Below, one piece after another: positions 1-13,092 of a DNA stretch of 64,000 bases. The stretch is from positions 19,416,607 to 19,480,606 of the forward strand of contig NC_026656.2 of NCBI RefSeq assembly GCF_000004075.3, given 5' to 3'. Position 1 is the first letter of the stretch. Each line of letters starts with the position of its first letter. Both the position numbers and the translations under genes were made by a program. The DNA is from Cucumis sativus (taxonomy: Eukaryota > Streptophyta > Magnoliopsida > Cucurbitales > Cucurbitaceae). The notes under the pieces were generated by a model. That model was not told the origin of the DNA. It ran no database searches and saw only the letters and a list, made by a program, of their open reading frames with translations.

Positions 1-1924
1 CAATGTACACTTTTAAGTTTTCGTAATTTTTGCTATGTTTATTCATTATTTAATTTTAGCATCAAAACATATGTGATTGGTGGTACCACATCGATGATGT
101 GTATATATTCATACTTTTGAAGGATTATGTTATTTTTTTTTTTAACCGTATAAATTTATTGTAATTGAAAGTCAAACTATTTCCATGTTCAAAAGTATAG
201 GAAGTAAGCTGAATGGATAAAAAAAAGTACATAAAACCAACAAATTTAAGTACAATTATAAATGGAGTATGGTGTAGTTTGAGATGGATTAATTAAATCT
301 TCAAAAGTACATATGCAATTAACTAATTAATTGAATAATCCTCCTAAACTTGTGATGTATTATCGTAATGTCACGTAATTTATTTGCCTGTATCAATTAA
401 TGACATGTCTTAGTTGAAAATACTTTTATAAGCATTATTTTCATGTAATAAGTAAAAGTTTAAAGGATTTCATAAAAAGAATACTATTTTGAAGTTTTGA
501 ATTTAGTTTTATTTGATTCATAAGTTTCAAGAGGTTACATATGTAGTTTCAGTTTAATTTTAATCTCTATATTATAATTATATCATTGAATTTAAGTTAT
601 GTTTTGATGCCTACTTAAGTTTTAAATGTATATGATCAATTTTGAATTTTCACTAATTACCTTTACTTTTCATATCACAAGTGTTTATGTTTATCAATTA
701 TTTTATAAAAATGTAACTAATGAATTAATTTTATTACTATTAAAATTACAGACTAACTAATGAATTAAATTACATAATTATTTTAAATTAACTAATAAAC
801 ATTAGAAATAAAGATATTAAGCGTTAAAAAATTAAAGTTATAAGGTTGAAACATTTTCTTAAATTAAAACAAAACTCAAATCTTACTCATTAAATTATAA
901 AATTTTAAAAATAAAAGACGAAAATGAAACTAAACTAAAAAAAATACTAAACTAATAGAAACCAAATGAATTAAATTTACATTAACGATTTTGTATTTAC
1001 ACAAGTTGAGTTATATTTTTTTAAATACAGACCAATATCGACAAAGAAAAATTTCCAAATAATCTATTTTAGTCCACAAATATAGTATTAATCTATTTTA
1101 ATTTATCGTATTTTACTATATTTGTAAATATTATGTTTCAAATGTTTTTTCTATTTAACGTACCAATTTTCTTTAAAGAAATATCCATAAAAGTTTTATA
1201 TGTTGATATGGATATAATATTTTTTTTTAGTATATTGATAAAATTGAAATATAGGATATTATAATTGTTAGTGTAATAAAGTAAAGGAAGAGAAGACAGT
1301 TGAGAAAACTTAAATAGAAAGGGGTGATGAAATTCTGGTGTGTGTTTGTGTCTGTCATATATACTAACTAGTAAACCTACCCTCTGACAATTTAATATCA
1401 CCAAAACCATTTAATCTCATTACTCTATCCATACACACATATACTAATGTTAATAAAAGAAAAATAAATCCCTCAACAGTCTCGATCTTCACGCACTGAG
1501 ATAAGACATAGTACGCTCGATTGTGTTGTTTAAGTTTTGAAAAATAATATCATATCATTGTGAAAATGAAGACTTGAGAGTTTGAGATTGTGTGGTTGTT
1601 GTGTTGCTATCAAATTTAGTACAATACTATCATCAATTAGAGGGGTTTGTGGCTGAAATTGGATTGTTTAACCTATGTTATGAGTTTTTTTAAGCACTAA
1701 AAGAGTTAGTTTTAGGATAATTGTTGGAGGATAAATGATAAAAAAGAACACGAGGTTGAATATAATTCAAAGTAAACATATCTGTGCATAATTGTATGGT
1801 AAATAAAGAAAAAATCGTACTTTTTTTAGATTTTATATAGAAAATATTGCCAAAGTCACACGTAAATTTTAATGGTAAAAATTGAGATTTAAAATTTATA
1901 CAACTCAAATAATCTATACTAACC

Positions 1925-2272
1925 AACCCACGTAAGGGTTAAATTGGGTATTTAGCAATTAATTTGGGTTAGATGAAGTTGAATTTCTTTTTAATTTTTT
2001 TAGATTAGGTTGAGTTTGAGTTATAATTTAAAAATAGTCCACGATCTAATCCAAATTTATAATATTATTAAAATTGATATATTTTATACTTATAAATATT
2101 GTAATTCATACTTATATGTTAGATTTTGATATTTAACGTTGGATGAGTTTTATGAAAATTTAGTTATTTTTATAGATTGTAACCAAACTTTAACTATTTT
2201 AAGTTAATAAAAAATATAGTTAACAAAATAAAAGAAATAAATAACCAACAACCAACCCATTTACGTCTTTAG
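1925..2272 (-). repeat. Degenerate hAT-like non-autonomous element, copy A
   Basis: This stretch matches, in reverse orientation, the element starting near 47366. Shared blocks include AATATTATTAAAATT and TTTTGATATTTAAC followed by a similar ATGAAAATTTAG tail. Its right end, CCCATTTACGTCTTTAG, looks like a decayed version of the reverse complement of the other copy's clean end, TAGAGGTGTACATGG. The left border is approximate. No coding capacity is visible. Confidence 0.45.
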
Positions 2273-4921
2273 TATAATTTATATCATTATGTAAATTTAA
2301 AAGTATTTTGATTTTAACAATTTGCTCTTAATAATAAATTCAAATTAGTTAAGTTATTCATGAATCAATTCAACCATAAAATTTCAGTTTATTTGAATTC
2401 ATCCCAAATGGAAACCACATACGCCAAATTAAATTGTTTTTTGGTAGATAAAATAAGACTTTTAACTAAACGACGAAGATGGTGTAATTTTAAATAGTTA
2501 ATTATGTTTGAATCGATGTAAAAGAAGAAGATGAGAGTCGAGAGAAAGAGAGAGGGGAGAGGTGGGTTGAGAGCATTAAACAAAAGAGAAAGCCGGTGGT
2601 GTAATGAGTAATTGAGAGTGACGAAGGAAAGACGTTGAAGAAAGGAAGAGTTATTTAAATTTCAATGTCAATCACTTGAATTCGGCATTTAAAGTGAATT
2701 TAAACGTCAATTAATGAAGGCAGGTAAACTCCCTTCACATTCATCTCTATCTCTCTTCACTATTACCCACCAAATTTATTTTCAATTTCTTTTACTATTT
2801 TTCGACTTTACAGCAAAACATACATTTAAATATCTTATGTAATCAATTAAGTTTAATTCTTAGAATAGTAATTATTATCATATAGTTATTCAAATAAAGT
2901 TTTATATGTAAATTATACCACATTCCAAATTTACATATACCATTGTCTTTTCAAAACCTAACTCAATTAAATTATAATTAATTGTAATATACATACACAA
3001 AAGTCAAACTTTTTAAACCTATAAATCCCAAATGCTTTAATTTTCATTGCATTCCCAACCGCTATATATGACCCAATGCAATAAAATATGGATGAGTATT
3101 ACAATATATGCATATTTTTGAATGCTCCAATGGTTTCTTGTAGTAAGAAAAGAAAAACATATCCAAAATAAAATTTGACCTAATTAAACTATTTGTAAAT
3201 ACTATCGATGATAGGTCTCTTTTGTATTGATAAACTCATTAGTATTTATATCTAAATCAGAATTGAGTTATGGTTTTCGTTATTAGAAAAATTAAATTAA
3301 ATATCTTTGTCCATATAACGATCTGATTTTTGAAGGTAACAAAAGAATTAGAAGCCTTGATGAATTACAAACATGTAGAGAAACCCTAATTTATTGTGTT
3401 GGGTTATTTTGATTTAAGTGTGTGGCTTAAAGGCATGCAGTAGTGCCTATACTTAGGAGATGAAACATGAAGGCAGCTGCATATTGTTGGTTCAAAAACA
3501 TTATACTAAACAATATAATGCACATTTATGTCTCTCAAAAAATGCACATTTTGGGGCCTATGGAATTGCAGTTGGAAACACAAGCATGCTTTATGTGAAG
3601 AAAGGGGAAATTTTTGTTACATAATTAATGATACAATAAGCTTCTTGCTATTTAGTTTAATTCAATGGAATACATACATACATACATATAAATAAATGCA
3701 TGATCAATATATGGAGGGAAGAGACTAGTTAATTAATTAAGACACATAATAATTGAATTTTGTAATGTTTTAATTTTTAAATTAGGTACCATTTAAATTG
3801 AATAACGAAATAATGGAAAGTTGTATTATTGAGATAATATGAGATTATTAAGTGAAATTTTAGAAATGAGTCAAGTTGGCGATCATTTTGATAACTATTT
3901 GATTTTTGGTTTTTGAAAATTGTGTTGTTTTTTTTTTTTTAAATTTCTTATGATAAGGATTTTAATCTTTTATAAATAAATTAAAAAAGTTGAATTCTTA
4001 GTCAAATTCTAAAAACAAAAGAATATTTAAAAAAAAAACTAAAATCGAAATAATTATTGAATAATATCAAGAGAATGAATCTTTGGAGTATTCTGAACCC
4101 TTCATGAACATCACAACAAATATGATTAAAAAATTTATAGCTCCCATGTAAATAAGGAGTTGCACAGCAACTACAAACTGGGCGTTTGCTAGAATATAGA
4201 ATAATGATATAGAAACAAGAACCAGTCCCAACGAAAAAGTAGAATAAATGGAGTTGTTCTTTCGTTAGATAGAGAAAACCAAGAAAGTCCTATCGGGTCC
4301 TGAGAACTGGTCCATTAGAAAAATCTAGTGTGTGGAAATGAACATAATGACAAATATAAAACAGATAACTAAAGAAGATATTCAAAGATAAAAGGAAACA
4401 TGAGAGTGGGAGTTGGTTTGAATCATGATTACAACTTTCATTGAAACGGGTTGAATTCTTCAACATTCAACGTCGTATTGATATTTCTCTCAAACATTTT
4501 TATAAAATTGAGACCTCAACATTGTTCCTTTAAAAATTAATTAAGGTTGTGACTAGGATAATATTGATACGTAGTTTGGGGAGGAGGGAGGGGTGAAGTT
4601 AAGTGTGTGTGGAAGTGGGTGTTGAGAGTTATGAAAATATTAAGTTCATTGAGCGACCTCAATTGTGGAAGTTGGAGTTATTATGTGTATTAAATTAAAG
4701 AATCCTCCATAGATATATTCAAAAACCAAAAACCTTTTTCCATAGCCCCTTCTTCAATTGCATTCAACTCTTTCCCTTCTCTCATTTATTGTTTTCTTCA
4801 ACCTCCCTTTGCCATTTCCCACCCTCTCATAATTAAACCCTTCCCCTCTCTTTTTAGGCATAAAAAATCAGGTGGCCTTTCATATTAATTAGGTCTATAA
4901 ACTTTCCCCATCACAAAAAGG

Positions 4922-5021
4922 AAGTTAAATTTAGTTAACAACTTCACATATAGATTGGGGATTAGGTCCGTAAGTTAAATTTAGTTAACAACTTCACATA
5001 TAGATTGGGGATTAGGTCCAT
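4922..5021. repeat. Two-copy tandem duplication, 50-bp unit
   Basis: The unit at 4922-4971 is repeated directly at 4972-5021 with one visible difference near the end of the unit (GTCCG versus GTCCA). Near identity suggests a recent slippage or unequal-exchange event. It lies about 0.8 kb upstream of the WW-domain gene. Confidence 0.9.
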
Positions 5022-5753
5022 AAACTTAGTTTATCGTGTCTTTGGTTCTCTCAATTCGTTTATGTATTATTTCTCGATAAAGGAACAAATCTATTGATAT
5101 TTTGACCTCAATCGTGGGTTTTGGTTTATCTAGATGTTTTTTAGTGTCAAGTGCAATTTTATTCTTGTTGCTCACAAGCGATGTTTGTCAAATACAAGTG
5201 TATTTGCATTGTATCATTTTCTTGTTTCTTTGAATAAGTCCTAATTTGAATACATACAAATAATAAATAAATAAATAAATATATTCACACATTTGAGAAT
5301 ACATTATTAATCGACTGCTTGTCAAAATGAATATAGTTCAACTGACAGAAAAAGTCATTCTTTCAATTACAGACATTAAATGTTTGACTTTTTTCACAAA
5401 GTGTTGAAAAAAAAAGTTCCCTTGATTGCTCTTTCTCTCCTATATATAGTCCATATACATGTAATCAACTATATGACATATATCATCGTCCTAACTAAAC
5501 CCTAATCTAGGTTGATTCTGGTCGAGGGAGGTTGATCAACCACGTTGTATTAGAAACTTTTAAAAGTACTAATGACTATTGACCAAGTATAAATGTTAAT
5601 CAATAAATTTGGTTACTTATTGTTATTAGTAAAGCAGTAGGGCAAAGTTTTTTATTTAGCCAAGTGTAGGGTCATGTCTTAGTAGGACCTTTATGAAGTG
5701 AAGTTTCCACCCTATTTAAGATTCTCAACTGCAGTAGTTTAAAATCTTTCTCC

Positions 5754-5772
5754 TATATATATATATATATAA
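5754..5772 (+). promoter_or_regulatory. TA-repeat serving as likely TATA region of the WW-domain gene
   Basis: A run of alternating T and A, about 19 bases, ends about 70 bases before the start codon at 5841. A plausible short leader follows. The distance fits a plant TATA box plus leader, but a TA microsatellite would look the same. Confidence 0.45.
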
Positions 5773-5840
5773 CCAACCGGCCATTCCAAACACACAGAAA
5801 TTAAAAGATAAAAAAAGAGGCCATCGATCAATTTGAAGCT

Positions 5841-6699
5841 ATGGTTCCCTTTCAATCCCACCCCTCTTCTCTAAATGACAAGATCACATCAGCAATTCAA
5901 GAGCCTGCAGATAATTTAGCAAAGAAGAGGAAGTGGGAAGAGTCGATGATCCCAACGCCACCCTTGAACTCCGTATTAGATATCGAGCTTCACCTCGAAA
6001 CTCCATTACCTTTCTATTGGCAAAGGTGTCTCGACATCCAGGTCTTTTCTTTTCTCCTGATCGATACAAACCCCTATTTGTTGTATCTTTTTTCTATTTG
6101 CTAAAGTGGTTGTATAATTAAATTTACTAGGCCTATTGATCGGTGGTTGTTTATAGTATTAAAATAGGAGGTTTGAGTAGCTTTCTGGGTCAGTAAGTGA
6201 TTTGATATTATTAATTAGCTTAAATCTCGATAGAGTTAAAGTGTGGTGATGATTTCTTTTTCTTCGTTTTCAGTCGGGCAAGATACACTTTTACAACATG
6301 ACGACTCAAAAGAGAACATGGAAAGATCCAAGGGACAAACTCGAGAAAGATGATGACGACGACGATGAAGAAGATGACAACCGCTATGACAAGAACGACA
6401 TGAGTTTGGACCTTGAACTCAACTTGACTTGTGAATCCATGGAGAAGAACAACAATCATCAAACCGTACAAGGTGTGCGTCGTGCTATAAATGACGGAAT
6501 GATGTTTGGGTTATCGGAAAATTACAACCACAACAACAACAAAAAGGCGGAGATGGTGGCGGCCGTTTGCATGAGGTGCCATTTGTTAGTGATGTTGTGT
6601 AAATCTTCGCCGGAGTGTCCTAACTGTAAATTTATGAACTCGCCGCCGGAGCAGACCTCCCCGGCGATGTCCAAGCGCCGGTGTCATCTTTCTTGGTAA
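5841..6699 (+). CDS. CFL1: WW-domain protein with EAR motif, CURLY FLAG LEAF 1-like
   Basis: Two exons, 5841-6041 and 6274-6699, joined in phase 0 across a GT-AG intron, encode 208 residues. The WW domain spans the splice junction, with W60, the F73-Y74 pair, W83 and P86. An acidic run (about 93-102) is followed by an EAR-type repression motif, LDLELNL, at 112-118. The C-terminus carries C166-x2-C169 and C182-x2-C185, a possible metal-binding pair. This order matches plant CFL1-like proteins, which from memory bind HD-ZIP IV factors and lower cuticle formation; the role here is inferred from that resemblance. A nuclear co-repressor is likely. The start is the first ATG after the TA-rich promoter region. 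Confidence 0.82.
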
Positions 6700-9300
6700 T
6701 TAAAGTGATAATTATATATTTATATAATATAAAGTTAGGAGAAAAATGAAAAACTCTTTAATAATTAATTATAATTATTCTCTTTAATTAATTGTAACTT
6801 TAATTTGTATTATTGTAGGACGAGACCCTCAAACTTTCTTCTTTGTAATTTGTATATATACAAATGGGTGTTTCATTTGTTATAAATATCCGAAAGTTAT
6901 TTCAAATTTGGTTTGTCGGTTGAAAAAAGATGAAAAATAAAATTAGAAGACATACGTGATAATTATATTAAAGTCGGATGGAATTGATGTGAGAAAAAAT
7001 GTTTTTCAAAAAATCCGTTTCAAAAACGATTTAAAATATACATAAAAAAATAGTTTAATCCATTTTGTTTCCGTTTAATTTCAATAATTTTACCAAAAGT
7101 TTAAAAGTTTTTAATATAAAATGGATAAAATCATTTTAGAGAAATCATTCTAATAAACCATGCATATATTTCAAAATAAGAAAATTAAAAACAGTTTATA
7201 TTTAGTTATGTAAATAGTGAAAATATTATTAGATAATTTTCTCATTTTTAATTAGTTGATAGGTTGGATAATCATTTTATTTTATTTTATCTATGTAAAT
7301 CAAAAGCATGTTAAAAGTGACCGTGTTTCATTTAAAACTACTATGAAACATGTATTATTAACAATGGAAAACTAGCCAAGTAAAGGTATAGTCCACGGAA
7401 AACTTCTATTTATAGATCGAATGACAAAGTAAATAAATGAATATAAGGATTTAATAGATAAGGTGAAAACGGTCGCTACAAAAAATAAGTTTAAAATAAA
7501 GAAAAAGAGGGCAGTTGAAAAATAAATATGAAATGGGTAGGGGTTTAGTTTTAGAAACGAACAATTAAATATGGAACAAAAAGGAAAAAGAGTGCCTAAC
7601 CATTAACCAACTAAATCATGTGAGCTAATAATGATTTGTATCTACTTTCTAGCGACCTCACAACATAAATAATCATAAATGATGGGCTCCTAAAAATCCA
7701 TTCTCCCTTCGTTTTCCTTTAACGTCCCTTCCATCGTGTACTCTAATTAAAACCCTCTTGGAAGAGGTTCGGTTTCGTTTTTTAATTCTTACTTGACTGA
7801 TAAAATAAGTATATGTTAATTATTGTGGATGATCTTTACTCGCTTTGGCTTTATTATGTTCACGAGATCGTGGTTCTGTTCTTTCTATCGTTATTCTTTT
7901 TTCAGTTTCAGTGAATTATTCGATTATCAATTTTTATTTTGATTTTCTAAAAATCAATAAGTTTAAGGAATTATATTTTTTTAGTTCACCGTCATGCTTT
8001 AGTTCTTATTGCAAATATTTGCTATTATTAGTTGAATAGGAAGAAAGCGACTTAGTTGAGATAAACAATTTCCATCAATACTTTGGAATGGGTATGAGCT
8101 AATGTCTTGAAGTGGGATGGGATTTAGGTTTCAATTTTCATTCTTTCACGTATTAATCACTTTTAATACTTCTAAAACATCATCGTTGAGGTTAGATATT
8201 CATATAATATCTCATAAAAATATAAACCCGAAACTTTAAATTTAATACTTCATCGACAATATAGGCAAAATCTTTCAATAGTTCTATTAGAACTTTTTAC
8301 CTTTCAATAAAATAAAATTTATTTTTTAATTTTTCTTTATTAGAATTGAGTTTTTTATATTGAAATCAGACCTTACTTTTTCGTGATATTTTTCTAAATA
8401 ACAAACATGTATCCATCGTTAAAATTTAGTTTTTTTTTTTTTTTTATTGAGTTTGGTATTGATTGGTTTGTTTATTTATTTATTGAATTTTAGCTTTTTT
8501 ATATTAAAAACTATAAGTGAATTATAAAAAACAACAAATTTGACAAAATATTTAAGAAAATTGCATTGAATGACAACAAAATTTAGAAAAAAAAATCTCA
8601 TACCACAATTTTTTTTTGCATATTCCAAAATTTAATTAGCAAAACATGACTAGTAATTGACAATAATCTGCTTTTAAATTTATCATTTCAAGTCTCTATT
8701 ATCATAATTTTTTTTTTTGTTGCTACTTTTACAAACTTTCCAAATATTTACATTATATAACAAATTGTTTATATTCTTTAAATAATAGACATTAATATCA
8801 TTGATAGCATTAATAGATAAAAATATAAGTCTATCAATAACTATCTTTTTGATAAAATTCAAAATTTTATTATATAATCGTAAATATTTTAATTTATTTT
8901 GCTATTTTAAAAAATGATCCATCCAAACAAAGTTAACATATCTAATTTTATATTGAAAACTTAGTTAAACTAAACTGCATAAATGACTACACCTGTCCAA
9001 ATAAATATGATACAATAAATTCGAGTTAAAATTAATTTTTTTCTAAACCAAAATGAATTGAGCTCAATTAACAACTCTCTATTACTAACCTCTTGATTAG
9101 AAGTTTAATTTACATATTTATTTATGTGTGTAGGCACCAAAGATAACTCATTTGACATTGGAGTGTTAGACTAAGTTCTCATTGCTCTTAACAAAAAACA
9201 CGAAGGCTTTTTATTAAAAAGAAAGAAAACGAAGAAGAAAAGAGATTGGATTAAGTTGGTTTAACGCCTTGGGTAGGCATGAGTGTTCATTATCATTTCT
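6700..9300. other. Intergenic region, AT-rich, with one MITE
   Basis: No reading frame here has family similarity. The first part is the 3' region of the WW-domain gene, and the last 150 bases are probably promoter and leader of the mitochondrial carrier gene. A palindromic element at 8735-8925 is listed separately. Confidence 0.65.
8735..8925. mobile_element. Palindromic MITE of a dispersed AT-rich family
   Basis: The left end reads AAATATTTACATTATATAAC, and the reverse complement of the right end reads AAATATTTACGATTATATAA, so the ends form imperfect inverted repeats. The middle holds further short palindromes with CATTGATAG and GTCTATCAATA. Related elements with the same AACAAAATTT or GCAAAATTT inner border occur at about 14675-14765 and 46352-46437. 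From memory, such GATAGACTTCTATC-type elements are very common in cucurbit genomes. Confidence 0.6.
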
Positions 9301-9417
9301 TCTTAGCCTCGATAACTGAAACTCTAAATTGACTCCACCTTCGAAGATTATCGAATCCATTCTCTCAAATCCCCATGAATCCCACAATCCAATCTTCCTT
9401 CTCCCTCCATTGTTGAA

Positions 9418-12400
9418 ATGCCTCGCCCTGAGCTTGGTTCTTCCCCTTCCTCCTCACACCAACCATTTAAGCCTCACCGTTTCTCTCCCTCTACCGCCAA
9501 TTTCAACTTCTTTGTCCCCGCCGGCGGCTTGTTTCTCGACCCTTCTCTTCCATCTTCTTTCCTCAATTCAATTTTCCCCAAGAGTAACTCAATTCTAGAT
9601 TCCGGTTCTGTTTCTGTTCCCGCTTCTTCTTTCTGTCATCAAGAACAACCTCTGTTTTTTGGGGTTTTTCGGTCCCGGAAGAACCCTCGCATTGCGAGCT
9701 GCGGGTTTTTGTCTGTTAGTGTTAGAGGCCATGGATTTGTTCGGGAGCAGAAGGTTCATGTTGATGCCTATGACACTTGTAAGAAGGCGGGAAAATGTGG
9801 GGAAGATTTTGCCATTGTTGAGAAGAAGCATACTGTACGGACAAGAGGTGCTATGAATACTACAAAGCACCTTTGGTCTGGTGCGATTGCCGCCATGGTT
9901 TCAAGGTCTTGCTTTATTTGTTCACCTTCAACTTATCGTTCTTGTTTATTTCATTATAAGTTGGTTAATTTATTCGTTGGTGTGAGTATGCTACTTGTAT
10001 GTTTTATCAGTAGATTCAGTGTTTGTTTTGTATAATGCCTTTTGCTAATGACACTGTATCATCCAACTTGTTCATTAATTATCGCATTGTTCTGATGCTT
10101 TATGATTTTTAGCGCGTGGGGAGAAGGAAAAATTACTTTTATGATTCGATATGCATACCTGGTCATTGGAGAGGAAAAGTTGTTGAATATTTTTTGACAA
10201 AATGCGGTTAGAAAAAGTGATGGGCTTTCGAATTTTAGATTCTATGCTTGCCCGGTCTTATTTTACTTGATTGGGGCTCCTTTTTGCAGTTTGTTGCAAC
10301 AAAATTTACCCCATACATAGACCATGATGACGGGGATGGTGTTATAATTTTAATTTTCGAAGTACAAGGACTTGTATGTATGCCTTTGATGAACTGAATT
10401 TTAATCTTTTAAGAAGGGGAGCAATAGTTAAATATAGAGGAGGTTGGGGTATTTAGAGTTGGATTAATGAATGGTTTCTAAGAAAAACTGTAAGAGCATC
10501 TTGTCATATTCTATGTTTATTGATTAAACAACACTTTTATTGCATCAGAACTTTAGTTGCTCCACTCGAGAGGCTAAAGTTGGAATATATAGTTCGTGGT
10601 GAGCAGAGAAATCTATGTGATCTCGTCAAGAAAATTGCAGCTTCTCAAGGGTTGAAAGGGTTCTGGAAGGGAAATTTCGTCAATATTCTTCGAACAGCAC
10701 CCTTTAAAGCAATCAACTTTTATGCTTACGATACGTACAGAAAACAACTGCTTAAATTGTCTGGACACAAGAATACCACAAATTTTGAGAGATTTGTTGC
10801 TGGTGCTGCAGCAGGCATTACTGCAACCGTACTCTGCCTACCACTTGACACAGTATGTACTTACAACCTTCTTCTGCTTCTCTTCCCCTAATTTTTAACC
10901 CCTTTCTTTTCCCACTCCTCGTAATTACAATTAACTTTTGGGGTTGAGACTGCGAAGAAAGAGTGGTGTAGGCCTCTCATTGTAGTTACACACCCTACGT
11001 GTGGGTAATCTTGCTGCCATACATTGATATGTATTATAGAGCTATAGAGGCATTCTTAAATGGCATCTTAGGGATTATTGGGGGTATGTAGAACGCAATA
11101 TGATTGCAAGACGCAGCCCTGCACATTGTCACCTGGGCATTCAAATGTAGTTTAACCATCAAAACCATCTAGTGTCCTAGAACATTGCTTTTAGGTTTTA
11201 AGCTTGATGTTTCTTTTCATTGGAAAAAATCAAAAAAAAAAAAGAAAGGTTATAGACACGGAGTTTCCCTTGACTTGCTAGCCGTTTTCTTGCTTAAACT
11301 GGACACATTTGAAGTGCTTGAAATTTTTGATGCCTTTATTAGATTAAAACATCAGTCATCCTTAATTCAAAGCTTAAGTTTCTTTGGTGTATTCTTCATT
11401 TTGAATTAAATTGAACTTAGGTTGTCACCTGGCTTTATTTAAACAGAAGTTCAATTTTTTTTATTCAGGAACTTGGCCAGGGTTAATAATTCTTAGCTTG
11501 TAATCACCTTCCATGCGGTAAATTAATGTAATTGTTGCATTTTTCAGATCCGAACGAAGATAGTGGCACCTGGTGGGGAGGCTTTAGGCGGTGTTATTGG
11601 TGCTTTTCGCCACGTGATCCAAACTGAAGGGTTCTTTTCTCTTTACAAGGGCTTACTACCCTCCATTTTAAGTGTGGCACCTTCTGGTGCTGTTTTCTAT
11701 AGTGTCTACGATATACTCAAGACTGCTTATCTTCACTCACCCGAAGGAAGGAAAAGAATCCAGAATATGAACCAGCATCAGCAGGGGCAGGAGTTGAATG
11801 CTCTGGATCAATTGGAGTTGGGACCTATTAGGACTTTACTTTATGGTGCTATATCTGGTGCTTGTGCTGAATTAGTGACGTACCCATTTGAAGTAATCAG
11901 GAAGCAACTTCAAATGCAAGTCCAGGCAACTAGAATGAGTGCTTTTGCAACCTGTTCTAAGATAGTTCAGCAAAGAGGAATACCAGCTTTATATGCAGGA
12001 CTTCTTCCCAGCTTGTTACAGGCATGTGACTATATTCTGATTATGTTTTATTTGTTGATATGAACTGCTTTTCCTTTTAACCTTGTGATTATAACCGCAA
12101 TTATTTTAGGAAAAGGGTCTTTATATCATTGACTCAGAGTTGCAGACTGTTGTGCCAATATCAATTCTTTATTGAATAGAAAACTAATTTAGTTTTGATA
12201 GAGACAACTAAATGTACAGAAATGCCTGAATCAGTCAAAAATTACCTTTCCCAATTCACCAGAAAATTGTTCAGGTAGACTTCAAGTCATATTGGAGGCC
12301 TAATGGAGCCAATATTCTTTGGACCTCCTGTGAAAATACTTTTTTGAGCATGCATGTAAGCTTCTTGAACTATTGAACTCCAGATTGGATCTTCTTCTCT

Positions 12401-13092
12401 GACATACCAAATATCAGTCCCTTTGCCCCAATCTGACTACGCATCGTTTGGATTAACCCTTACGACTTTCATAACAATCAATACAGAATTTTCTTGGTTG
12501 TAGCCCACCCACACTAGTCATCTTCAATTATTGTGGAAATATCATTTTATAACTGATTTTTAAGTGAGTTCTCCAGTGATACTTGTGCTGAACTAAGTCA
12601 CAAGCCCCTGCTTTCGAAAATTGCCATTTACATTTAATGAAACATCATGCCCTTTAAATTTCTTCTGCACCTGCGTTGCTGCCTGAAATATATCTAGACC
12701 AATCTTGGATCAGATTCAATTTGCTTCCCCTCCGGCGGCATAAACACACGTTTTGTCTAATCGTTCTGGAAAGTGGAACATTTCCTTGTTTTCTGTCAAA
12801 CTTGGGCTTTGTCTGTTTTCTTCACGTGCAACTCTCTTATTTGCCTGACCAGAAACCAAAGTTATTCATCACCATAGGATAGAATAATATTCAATCTGCT
12901 TATTTCAGCTACTGTAGATAATTAATGTTGGTGTTAAAAATGTCAAAATCTTTTCCTTTAGCTATTGTATTCTCGTAGAATTTTCGTTTCAATTTACTCA
13001 CATTTGCTTCTTTGCCCATGCAGGTACTTCCTTCAGCTGCCATAAGTTTTTTCGTTTATGAGTTCATGAAGATTATTCTTAAAGTGGAATGA
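9418..13092 (+). CDS. BTL3: Mitochondrial carrier, probable adenine nucleotide transporter BTL3-like
   Basis: Four exons (9418-9905, 10549-10852, 11548-12021, 13024-13092) encode 444 residues in one unbroken frame. All three carrier repeats have their Px[DE]xx[RK] signatures: PLERLK at 168-173, PLDTIR at 261-266 and PFEVIR at 377-382. The long N-terminal part (about 140 residues, Ser/Pro-rich) precedes the carrier fold, as in BTL/Brittle-1-like transporters, and may contain an organelle-targeting signal. The protein ends SFFVYEFMKIILKVE, typical of this subfamily. The expected role is exchange of adenine nucleotides across the inner mitochondrial membrane; substrate and organelle are inferred from the family. 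The third intron starts with GC rather than GT; see findings. Confidence 0.88.
12022..13023 (+). other. GC-AG intron of the carrier gene
   Basis: The coding frame ...SLLQ ends with CAG at 12019-12021 and continues with VLPSAA at 13024 after a normal CAG acceptor. The bases after the donor exon are GCATGT, so the intron must begin with GC. The nearby GT at 12026 would shift the frame. CAG before the cut is the usual strong exon end of GC-AG introns. The intron is about 1 kb, and I recognise no element inside it. Confidence 0.85.

Larger units (their letters stand above)
1..5740. other. AT-rich intergenic region without a recognisable gene
   Basis: Both strands consist of AT-rich sequence with only short reading frames. 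None shows a family motif, a start context or splice-joined coding sequence. The stretch holds a degenerate hAT-like repeat (1925-2272) and an exact-looking 50-bp tandem duplication (4922-5021), listed separately. The last part is upstream sequence of the WW-domain gene. An unannotated non-coding RNA cannot be excluded by eye. Confidence 0.7.

Noticed and set aside
12676-12882. 68-codon frame inside the carrier intron as a retrotransposon fragment
   Set aside because: No recognisable retroelement motif; it lies in the intron defined by the flanking carrier exons.
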